Shown here: positions 8,805-15,969 of the stretch, in pieces
Layout of the letters: each line of letters opens with the position of its first letter
How positions within the stretch are numbered: the stretch's first letter is position 1
Source: Porticoccus sp965660005
Lineage (GTDB): Bacteria; Pseudomonadota; Gammaproteobacteria; Pseudomonadales; Porticoccaceae
Length of the DNA stretch: 64,000 nt
Assembly: GCF_965660005.1 (NCBI RefSeq)
Contig: NZ_CBFHYF010000001.1
Location: 62,001-126,000, forward strand
Direction of reading: 5' to 3'
Made by a program: the position numbers and the translations under genes
The notes under the pieces: generated by a model
Told to the model about the DNA's origin: nothing
Databases searched by the model: none
The model's input: the letters and a program-made list of their open reading frames with translations, nothing else

Positions 8805-9531
8805 AGCGCCCGACAATCTGCTCGACGGCAAGGTTATTGCGGTCACCGGCGCGGGAGATGGGATTGGTGCCGAGGCAGCAAAAACCTTTGCGGCCCATGG
8901 TGCCACGGTCATCCTTATCGGGCGCACTGTCCCCAAGCTTGAACAGGTGTATGACCGAATCGAAAAAGCCGGCGGCGCTCAACCGGGTATTTATCCCATT
9001 TCTCTGGACGGTGCGGTAGAAAAAGATTACCGCGATATGCACGACCGTCTCGAGGAGGTTTTTGGCAGACTGGACGGCCTGCTTCACTGTGCCGGCGAAT
9101 TGGGCCAGCGCACACCCATTGCCAACTATACCCTGACCAGCTGGCAAAAAGTCATGCAGGTGAACGTGACAGCAGCATTTCTCATGACCAAGGCACTACT
9201 GCCTCTGCTGGAAAAATCGGACAGTGCCTCGATTATCTTCACCAGCTCCAGTGTTGGCCGAGTGGGCAAACCCTACTGGGGTGCTTATGCCGTCTCCAAG
9301 TTTGCCATTGAGGGCTTGTCACAGGTATTGGCCAATGAACTCGAGGGAACCAGCAACATCAGAGTGAACTGCATCAATCCCGGGGCGACCCGGACTCGTA
9401 TGCGGGCAACAGCATTTCCAGCGGAAGACCCGGCAACCGTAAAAACAGCTGCCGACATTATGCCCACGTTTCTTTATCTCATGGGCAGCGCCAGCGAAGG
9501 GGTAACGGGGCACTCCCTGGACGCCCAGTAG
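8785..9531 (+). CDS. yciK: YciK family short-chain dehydrogenase
   Basis: A 248-residue classical SDR oxidoreductase. The NAD(P)-binding motif TGAGDGIG is at residues 21-28, the catalytic serine in TSSSVG (about 155), and the YxxxK pair is Tyr168/Lys172 in YAVSK. YciK proteins are widespread in gammaproteobacteria and their substrate is not firmly known. It overlaps mupP by 20 bases, so the two are translated from one message. It ends 8 bases before the convergent broken acyltransferase gene. Confidence 0.88.
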   Translation: MNHKQYEAPDNLLDGKVIAVTGAGDGIGAEAAKTFAAHGATVILIGRTVPKLEQVYDRIEKAGGAQPGIYPISLDGAVEKDYRDMHDRLEEVFGRLDGLLHCAGELGQRTPIANYTLTSWQKVMQVNVTAAFLMTKALLPLLEKSDSASIIFTSSSVGRVGKPYWGAYAVSKFAIEGLSQVLANELEGTSNIRVNCINPGATRTRMRATAFPAEDPATVKTAADIMPTFLYLMGSASEGVTGHSLDAQ

Positions 9532-9539
9532 AAAACCCT

Positions 9540-10841
9540 TCAGCCCCGGCCAGTCACCGCCATCTTTTCGGCCTGTCGCCGGGGGCTTCCACGCATATTC
9601 ATAAAAGGCCGCTCAATGAACAAATACACCATGGTTGCGATCAGTAAACTGAGCGGGACACCCACAAGTGTTGCAATGGCAATTTTCTCAAGCGTAGGCA
9701 ATTCAGCCGCCAGCTGGAACATTGCACCATAGAGCGCGCCGATCACGAACGGGTGGAAAAGGTAGGTTGAGTAGGCCAACTGGCCTATGGGATATAACCA
9801 CCGCGCGGAAAGACCCCGGCTGAGCCAACCACAAAAACCGTACTCGCAATAGAGGCTACTGATCAGAAGAAACCCGACCGCAATGGTAAACAGGTGTCTG
9901 AAACTCACGTAGTAAAAAGTGCCCAGTGAGGGAGAAAACGACACCAGTTGATTGTTGATGGGGATCGACAGCACCACCACCACCAGCAGCAATGAGAACA
10001 GGGATAATCAGGCGATGGGCTTGCGATATTTCAGAAAGCAATCCCGCAGTGCCTCCCGGTGATAGACATGAAAATAGGCAGCAAAAATACCCGGCAGAAA
10101 ACTGCCAAAACGGGTCCATGGCTTCACATAAATATGATCAATCACCTCAAAAAAACCTTCGCAGGCGTTTTCATACCAACAGATGGGCAGTGGCAGCTGG
10201 TAATGTTTGATCACCAGATAACGAATTAACAGCGAGGCAACAACCGCAATGGTCATGGCAACCCCTAAAAACCGGACACTGCGGCGACGCAAAACCCACA
10301 GCAGCAACAGTGGGAACAGAAAATAGAACTGCTCCTCAATCGCCAAAGACCAGGTCCACGGCATAAAATGAGTGGATGCCGGCATTAAATTGTTGATGTA
10401 AAGCAGGTTGCTCCAAATGTATTCTCCGTTGGGCAACAGCAGCAGACCAAAACCCATGGCAAGCAGGTAAGCCGGCATCAGCCGCATGAATCGACGCTTG
10501 TAAAAGTGGCCAAAACGGATACCCCCCGAAGACTGGTACTCGCCCATCAGGATCGATGTAATCAGAAAACCACTGATCACAAAGAAAACATCGACACCCA
10601 ACTCACCATTGAATACCCAGTTCAACCAGAACGGTGCCTGATAAAAAAACTGGGCTGCGCCCTCATCAAAAACGGCCAGTATCCAGACGCAGTGAATGGC
10701 CAATACGAGCAGAATAGAGATGGCACGGAGGCCATCCACTGGTCGCATCTGGCCAGGCAGCGGGCTGAAGAGAAATTTGAGGTTGTTACGAAGGGCAAAA
10801 GGACCTACAGAATTCGACACGTTTTTATTCGCTACCAGCAT
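9540..10841 (-). pseudogene. Acyltransferase 3 (OafA/YrhL type) interrupted by an in-frame TGA
   Basis: Two reading-frame pieces, 10008-10841 (277 residues) and 9540-9992, lie in the same frame and are separated only by one TGA codon at 10010-10008. Together they give one membrane acyltransferase of about 430 residues. Family marks are RPVDGLRAISILLV and GVDVFFVISGFLI at the N terminus and EEQFYFLFPLLLL in the middle; the second piece carries more membrane segments and ends in an IERPFM motif typical of the family's last helix. The family transfers O-acyl groups to surface sugars. The stop is one base away from TGG (Trp), so a recent nonsense change or a sequence error is likely. The gene overlaps the upstream epimerase by 17 bases. 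Confidence 0.75.
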
Positions 10842-11877
10842 TGGGGTTCAGACATTCACGAAGCATCGGCAGACATTCAGAAACGCCTTGCCGAAAGGCA
10901 ACCCGGGGCGTATACCCCAGCTGCTGTTCTGCTTTGTCAGTGGGAAATCGAGCATCATAAGACAATAATTTCGCCGCCGCCTTGCTGATGGGCAATATCC
11001 CAAGAAGCCCGATTCTGGCCAGACCCTCGGCGGCAACAGCCATCAACCCAACCAGGCGGACATTGATGTTGCCGGGCATGGCCAGCTGCATCTCTTCACA
11101 CAACAGCGTTGTCAGCTGACGCCATTGGGGAGAATCTATGGAACAGGCATTGTATATCTGACCATCAGCTCGGGGGTGCTCTGCGGCAAGTATCAACAGG
11201 TCAACCAGGTCAACCAGGTCAACCAGGTCACTGATATAGATCATTGGAATCCGGCTATAACCGCCATTTCCCAGACGAAATCGACGCGTTTTGAGCATTG
11301 ACAGCAATGTCGGCAAAAAACCGCCTGGCCGATCCCCAGGCCCGTAGATAAATACCGGCCTCAGGATACTGACCTGAAACAATCCTTCACGCTGTGCCTC
11401 AAGGCAAGCGGATTCCGCGGCAATTTTGGCCCGGCCATAGGGGTCCAGACTGGAGGTGAGCAATGGCATGGATTCGGTATACTCTGTGACGTTTTCTGTC
11501 AGCTCATAAACAAGAATGCTGCTGACATACACAAAGCGCTGCACCCGGGCCAAACCTGCTGCCTGCAGAAGATTGCATGTGCCCTCGGCAATAACCTGAT
11601 GAAAAGCATCCATCCGGTGTCCGACGCCGGTTAACGCAGCGCAGTGAAAAACGACAGCACAACCTTCCATCGCAGCAGACAGCGCTTCCGGCTGGCAGAG
11701 ATCACCGAAAACAACCGTCACACCCGGCTTTTCCAGTGGAGTATACTGACTCTGCTCGCGAACCAGCACCACCAGTTCCCACCCATCGGATAACAATCGT
11801 TGCGCAAGGGCTCCGCCCACAAACCCGGTGGCACCGGTTATAAAGGCCCGCTTTGTCAAAATACCATGCCCAGGCAC
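10825..11877 (-). CDS. NAD-dependent epimerase/dehydratase family protein
   Basis: A 350-residue extended SDR. The dinucleotide-binding motif GATGFVGG is at about residues 15-22, an SSILVY motif supplies the catalytic serine region, and YGRAK is the YxxxK pair. Proteins of this type act on nucleotide sugars or sterol-like substrates; I cannot name the substrate. The coupled acyltransferase downstream suggests surface polysaccharide or glycolipid modification. A run DLVDLVDLVDLL near residue 217 comes from a 9-bp tandem repeat. The frame opens with a GTG; a TTG 18 bases later is also possible, and neither has a strong ribosome binding site. Confidence 0.75.
   Translation of the reverse strand: MPGHGILTKRAFITGATGFVGGALAQRLLSDGWELVVLVREQSQYTPLEKPGVTVVFGDLCQPEALSAAMEGCAVVFHCAALTGVGHRMDAFHQVIAEGTCNLLQAAGLARVQRFVYVSSILVYELTENVTEYTESMPLLTSSLDPYGRAKIAAESACLEAQREGLFQVSILRPVFIYGPGDRPGGFLPTLLSMLKTRRFRLGNGGYSRIPMIYISDLVDLVDLVDLLILAAEHPRADGQIYNACSIDSPQWRQLTTLLCEEMQLAMPGNINVRLVGLMAVAAEGLARIGLLGILPISKAAAKLLSYDARFPTDKAEQQLGYTPRVAFRQGVSECLPMLRECLNPNAGSE
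11194..11229. repeat. 9-bp tandem repeat inside the epimerase gene
   Basis: Three perfect copies of AACCAGGTC (11203-11229) follow a degenerate copy (11194-11202). On the coding strand each adds Val-Asp-Leu, giving DLVDLVDLVDL. The unit is a multiple of three, so copy-number changes keep the frame. Confidence 0.9.
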
Positions 11878-11894
11878 TCCGTAGTTGGTCCGAA

Positions 11895-12722
11895 TTATCG
11901 GGACGATGACCCCTTGGAACGCAATCGTTTCATCTGTCGCTCCCAGCGCTTCTTGTCCTCAGGCAATTGTTTGCGCTGCTTTTTGCTGGCCGACATATTG
12001 GTGGCAGCCAACAGGTCCGCCAATGCGCGTTCATCAAGCTCTACCCACTGACCCATGCGCACATAGGATGGCATAAAGATTGGCCCAAACCGAACGCGCT
12101 TCAGACGGTTGACTTCGACACCCTGAGACTCCCACAGACCCCGCACCTCCCGGTTGCGCCCTTCCATCAGCGCTACGGTATACCAACCATTGCTGCCGAC
12201 CCGCTCGCCGGGCACGATATCGCTGAATTTGGCCGGACCGTCTTCAAGCAGCACGCCTTCACGCAGGCGCTTCAGCATCGGGTCATCAACAGTACCGTGC
12301 ACACGCACCAGATATTCCCGGTCAATCTGATAGGAGGGGTGCATCAGCCGATTGGCCAACTCGCCATTGTTGGTAAACAGCAACAGTCCGGTGGTATTAA
12401 TGTCCAGCCTGCCCACCACGACCCAGCGCTCGCCTGCCAACCTGGGCAGATGGTCAAATACGGTTTTACGACCCTCGGGATCAGCGCGGGTACAGACTTC
12501 ACCCTCGGGCTTGTTATAGAGCAGCACACGAATTCTCTGGTCAGCGGCAACGAACTTGACGCGCTTGCCATCAACGCTTACTGCGTCTTCAGTGGTGACC
12601 CGATCACCCAGCCTGGCGGGCTTTCCATTCACCTCCACGCGGCCATCGCTGATCCATTGCTCGAGTTCACGACGCGAGCCATAACCGGCCGCAGCCAGTA
12701 CTTTCTGTAATTTTTCAGACAT
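11895..12722 (-). CDS. rluB: 23S rRNA pseudouridine synthase B
   Basis: A 275-residue pseudouridine synthase. An N-terminal S4 RNA-binding domain (residues 1-60, EKLQKVLAAAGYGSRRELEQ) precedes the catalytic domain, with nucleophile Asp107 in GRLDINTTG. The motif NKPEGEVCTR and a basic C-terminal tail (KKQRKQ, KKRWERQMKRLR) fit RluB, which modifies position 2605 of 23S rRNA. The start is ATG 12722, which shares its A with the scpB stop (TGATG); a longer start at 12734 would lie inside scpB. The conserved order scpA-scpB-rluB supports the call. Confidence 0.93.
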   Translation of the reverse strand: MSEKLQKVLAAAGYGSRRELEQWISDGRVEVNGKPARLGDRVTTEDAVSVDGKRVKFVAADQRIRVLLYNKPEGEVCTRADPEGRKTVFDHLPRLAGERWVVVGRLDINTTGLLLFTNNGELANRLMHPSYQIDREYLVRVHGTVDDPMLKRLREGVLLEDGPAKFSDIVPGERVGSNGWYTVALMEGRNREVRGLWESQGVEVNRLKRVRFGPIFMPSYVRMGQWVELDERALADLLAATNMSASKKQRKQLPEDKKRWERQMKRLRSKGSSSR

Positions 12723-13426
12723 CAGTGTTGCCAATCGCCGGAAGGTGTATTGATTTCTGTAGAGTCATTATCATCTGGACGGGATCCCATCCCAGAGCCT
12801 GCTATCTCGTCAGCTTCTGCGAAAGCATCGCGGGAATCCTCTTTATTTTGATTCTGTGTCGATATCTCAAGGGTCAATGTCGGATTGATATCATCAATAT
12901 CGCGGATCTCACTCAATGGCGGCAATTGATCGAGACTGCTCAAGCTGAAATAATCGAGAAATTCGCGTGTGGTGGCGTACAGGGCAGGGCGACCGGGGAC
13001 ATCGCGGTGGCCGACAACCCTGATCCACTCACGCTCCTGGAGCGTTTTGATAATCTCCGAGCTGACAGACACCCCCCGAACATCTTCAATGTCACCCCGG
13101 GTAAGCGGCTGGCGGTAAGCGATCAACGCCAGGGTTTCCAATAGGGCACGGGAGTATTTTTTGGGTTTTTCCTCCCAGAGACGATTGATCCATGGCGACA
13201 GTTCCTGCCGGACCTGGATCCTGTAACCACTACCGGTGCGTTTCAACTCAAATCCACGATCGCTGCATGCTGCATCGATATCTTCAAGGACTGCCAGCAG
13301 CTGATCTTTTGCCGGCACTTGATCGATATCGAACAGGTTTTGCAGGTGGCCAATATCCAGTGATCGCCCGGCTGCCAGCAAAGCACCCTCAACAATTTTT
13401 TTTAACTGATCATTTGTCATTGTCAT
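12722..13426 (-). CDS. scpB: SMC-ScpA-ScpB complex subunit ScpB
   Basis: About 234 residues with the two winged-helix domains of ScpB (KKIVEGALLAAGRSLDI; later RALLETLALIAYRQPLTR and VSSEIIKTLQEREWI). ScpB dimers bind the kleisin ScpA and regulate the SMC ATPase in chromosome condensation and segregation. Start ATG 13426 is preceded by AGAGACG and follows the scpA stop by about 20 bases. A longer reading to 13495 would overlap scpA. The acidic C-terminal tail after residue 185 is low complexity. The smc gene lies in the same window at 26642-30148. Confidence 0.92.
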   Translation of the reverse strand: MTMTNDQLKKIVEGALLAAGRSLDIGHLQNLFDIDQVPAKDQLLAVLEDIDAACSDRGFELKRTGSGYRIQVRQELSPWINRLWEEKPKKYSRALLETLALIAYRQPLTRGDIEDVRGVSVSSEIIKTLQEREWIRVVGHRDVPGRPALYATTREFLDYFSLSSLDQLPPLSEIRDIDDINPTLTLEISTQNQNKEDSRDAFAEADEIAGSGMGSRPDDNDSTEINTPSGDWQH

Positions 13427-13445
13427 ATCGTCTCTGTTACCGGAG

Positions 13446-14294
13446 CTAGGAGCGAGCCTTGACGTGAATAGGACCGTAGGCCTCGCTCTGTACAATTTCT
13501 ATGAGAGACTCTTTGATCAATTCCATCAATGCTAAAAAGGTAACCACCACACCACTGCGGCCCTCTTCCAGCTTGAACAGGCTGACAAACAGCAAAAACT
13601 GCTTTCCTCTGAGCGCTTCCAGCACCTGGGACATCCGCTCCCGGGTCGACAACCGTTCCAGTTGCACTTTGTGACTCTCGAACATCTGTGCCCGACGCAG
13701 CACATCGGCAAGCACCAGTAGCAGCTCCTTCATGGCAACGTCCGGGTCGGGTCGCTGCTGGTGACAATCCGGTGTTTTTGCAGTGGCGATAAACACATCG
13801 CGGCCGAGACGCGGCAAGGCATCAATGTCTTCAGAGGCCTGCTTGAAACGTTCATACTCTTGGAGTCTGCGGATCAGTTCGGCCCGCGGATCATCTTCGT
13901 GCTCTTCAGCCATCTGACGAGGCAACAACATTCGGGATTTAATCTCGGCCAGCATGGCCGCCATCAACAGATATTCAGCGGCCAGCTCCAGTTGCATGGA
14001 TTTCATCATTTCAATGTAGGCCATGTACTGCCGGGTAATCTCTGCAACGTTGATTTCAAGAATATCCAGGTTTTGGCGCCGAATCATGTAAAGCAGCAGA
14101 TCCAGTGGCCCTTCAAATGCCTCAAGAAAGACTTCCAGCGCTTCAGGTGGGATATACAGATCTTTGGGTATCTCGGTAATCTGACGCCCCAGCACGACAG
14201 CAAAAGGCATTTCCCCTTGCAAGGGGTGAGGCTGAACCTCAGAGACCGGGTCCGCTTGGATTGTCTCTCCTTCCGGAGCAGCTGTTATGGTCAT
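13446..14294 (-). CDS. scpA: Segregation and condensation protein A (kleisin)
   Basis: A 282-residue kleisin. The core begins at about residue 50 with FEGPLDLLLYMIRRQNLDILEIN, the signature of ScpA, continues with YLLMAAMLAEIKSRMLLP, and ends with a winged-helix segment that contacts SMC. A Pro/Glu-rich extension of about 48 residues precedes the core. ScpA bridges the two SMC heads. The operon scpA-scpB-rluB runs from a likely promoter at 14330-14354. Confidence 0.94.
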   Translation of the reverse strand: MTITAAPEGETIQADPVSEVQPHPLQGEMPFAVVLGRQITEIPKDLYIPPEALEVFLEAFEGPLDLLLYMIRRQNLDILEINVAEITRQYMAYIEMMKSMQLELAAEYLLMAAMLAEIKSRMLLPRQMAEEHEDDPRAELIRRLQEYERFKQASEDIDALPRLGRDVFIATAKTPDCHQQRPDPDVAMKELLLVLADVLRRAQMFESHKVQLERLSTRERMSQVLEALRGKQFLLFVSLFKLEEGRSGVVVTFLALMELIKESLIEIVQSEAYGPIHVKARS

Positions 14295-14329
14295 AAATTA
14301 TTGTAGGCAGATGATTTAGCAACCGATGC

Positions 14330-14354
14330 ATTATACTGTGATTCGCTATCACAG
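14330..14354 (-). promoter_or_regulatory. scpA promoter -10 with adjacent palindrome
   Basis: On the minus strand a perfect TATAAT (14330-14335) lies 36 bases before scpA. Immediately upstream of it is a perfect 7-bp inverted repeat, CTGTGAT-5-ATCACAG (14336-14354), filling the spacer where a -35 should be; no good -35 is seen. It resembles a CRP half-site pair but with spacing one base too long. An operator or activator site is inferred. Confidence 0.4.
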
Positions 14355-14376
14355 CCACTGGACGAAGACTGTCTGT

Positions 14377-15000
14377 TCAGATGACAAGATCTTCAAATTG
14401 GCCAACCCCCTGGCGGGTTACCCGGGGCACTTCACCAGATAGGTCTACCACTGTTGTCGCCTCAAGGCCACAATAGCCCCCATCAACGATCAGGTCTACA
14501 TGATGTTCAAGGGTATCGCGGATATCATAGGGATCCGTCAACGGATATTCATCCGTTGGCATGATGAGGGTAACACTCATCAGGGGTTCACCCAGCTCTT
14601 CAAGCAGCGCCTGCGCAATCGGATTACCCGGTACCCGAAGCCCGATCGTTTTACGTTTCGGGTGCATCAGCCGACGTGGTACTTCCGCTGTCGCATCCAA
14701 AATAAAGGTGTAGGCTCCGGGGGTGTAGGTCTTCAACAGACGAAATACCTGATTATCCACCTTGGCGTAGACCGCCAGCTCTGAAAGATCACGACACATC
14801 AGGGTGAAGTTGTGGTGCTTGTCCAATTGGCGTATCTGACGGATTCGGTCCAGCGCTTTCTTATTGCCAATCTGGCAGCCAAGCGCATAAGCTGAATCTG
14901 TGGGGTAGACAACAACACCACAGGCACGAACAATTTCTACAGCCTGATGGATCAGTCGCAGCTGAGGATTTTCAGGATGAATTGAGAAAAACTGACTCAT
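14377..15000 (-). CDS. yciO: YciO family L-threonylcarbamoyladenylate synthase-like protein
   Basis: A 207-residue Sua5/YciO/YrdC fold protein. The conserved dsRNA-binding-like core includes VVYPTDSAYALGCQ, HNFTLMCRDLSELAVYA and RKTIGLRVP. It is closer to YciO than to TsaC: it starts FFSIHPENPQLRLI as YciO proteins do. A role in threonylcarbamoyl-adenosine formation is possible but YciO activity is weaker and less certain than that of TsaC. ATG 15000 is used; the longer frame to 15051 has no family match. Confidence 0.88.
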   Translation of the reverse strand: MSQFFSIHPENPQLRLIHQAVEIVRACGVVVYPTDSAYALGCQIGNKKALDRIRQIRQLDKHHNFTLMCRDLSELAVYAKVDNQVFRLLKTYTPGAYTFILDATAEVPRRLMHPKRKTIGLRVPGNPIAQALLEELGEPLMSVTLIMPTDEYPLTDPYDIRDTLEHHVDLIVDGGYCGLEATTVVDLSGEVPRVTRQGVGQFEDLVI

Positions 15001-15122
15001 AGAACAGGCATCTGTGAATTTCCACACAATTATTACACAAATACCGATCAATAAAGTCAGGAAAAGTATTTCTCAGGAAGCGGAAAACCGCCATTAAACA
15101 GGCAAGGCAATATTAAAAATAT

Positions 15123-15267
15123 TCATGAACTGGCAGCCGGACGAAGAAAAGTCCTCTCAAACTCTACCGCCGATACTGGTTTGCCAAAATAATACCCCTG
15201 ACAGGTATCACAACCCAATTGTTGAAGGAGACGGTATTGTTCCTCCGTTTTCACACCCTCGGCAACC
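15123..15267 (-). pseudogene. C-terminal remnant of an EAL-domain c-di-GMP phosphodiesterase
   Basis: Reading the minus strand from about 15267 gives about 47 codons ending in TGA at 15125-15123. They contain VAEGVKTEEQYRLLQQLGCD and QGYYFGKPVSAVEFE, the standard end of EAL domains (VAEGVET, then QGYLFSKP). Nothing of the rest of the domain is present: upstream bases belong to the citrate-synthase-like gene in another frame. It is therefore a decayed fragment joined to that gene by a deletion or rearrangement. No expression is expected. Confidence 0.8.
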
Positions 15268-15967
15268 GAAGCAGCATAAAAAGCATTTCTGACTCTTCGG
15301 CAGAAAGTGACAAATCGGTCATTGCTGTCGCAGCAACACCGGACATGGCCAGAGGCGCACCGGCAAAGGCTTCGAGTTTTTCTCGATGCTGCATCAACCA
15401 GGCAAGGCTTCCCCCTTCACTAACTTCGGCGAGATATGCCAGGGTTTGCCTGACAGGGCTGGAGCAACTGACGCCATTCGGGTCAAAACCCGGCGCATGT
15501 TCCATCGGCATCCAGACATCAACCCGCTCTTCCCGGGGAGGGTTTTTAAGGATCGCTTCCCAGGCTGCCAGATCAGTGCCACATGCCTGCCAATAGTTAA
15601 CTGCTGTATAGACTTCGCGACCGCCACCGAGATTTCCGGCCCCTACCGAAATGGAGGCAATCAGGGCCGATGCACGAGTGGAACCACCCACTCCGGCACA
15701 CATCGCTGCACGTACACTATGATCTCTCAGACCTGGATTGGCTAAGGCAAGTGCCAGGCCTTCCAACAATTTTGACGCCGCTGTAGAAGGTGGTTCAAGT
15801 TTAAAAAGCAGGTACAGATAATCAATGTAGCTGGCATTGCGCAGTAAATCACCAAATACGTCAAAACCCGCGCAATAATAGGAAGCCGCTGCAAACGGAT
15901 TATCCTCTTCAGGAACTTCACGCCAGATTTGAGTGGTAATTTTTTCCTGCTTATCTTCATCAATCAT
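15251..15967 (-). CDS. Divergent citrate synthase/citryl-CoA lyase family protein, truncated at its C terminus
   Basis: A 238-residue protein with the fold pattern of short citrate-synthase relatives: a helical start, a central AGVGGSTRASALIASISVGAGNLGGG-type segment (split by family numbering), EHAPGFDPNG, and EMLFMLLRLP near the end. The positions of the two catalytic histidines of citrate synthase (in DHExN and HGGA) appear replaced, while the aspartate-region EHAPGFD keeps a His and an Asp. Relatives normally continue past LLRLPG with GAAAHALEQ; here the frame ends RLPRV at the EAL junction. It starts 2 bases after the thiamine-diphosphate enzyme's stop, so they form one unit. The reaction is unknown, and the truncation may have inactivated it. 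Confidence 0.7.
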   Translation of the reverse strand: MIDEDKQEKITTQIWREVPEEDNPFAAASYYCAGFDVFGDLLRNASYIDYLYLLFKLEPPSTAASKLLEGLALALANPGLRDHSVRAAMCAGVGGSTRASALIASISVGAGNLGGGREVYTAVNYWQACGTDLAAWEAILKNPPREERVDVWMPMEHAPGFDPNGVSCSSPVRQTLAYLAEVSEGGSLAWLMQHREKLEAFAGAPLAMSGVAATAMTDLSLSAEESEMLFMLLRLPRV

Positions 15968-15969
15968 AA

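Noticed and set aside
10008..10010. TGA in the acyltransferase as a selenocysteine or recoded codon
   Set aside because: The position is in a membrane segment, no selenoprotein context is known for this family, and TGA is used as a normal stop elsewhere in the window.
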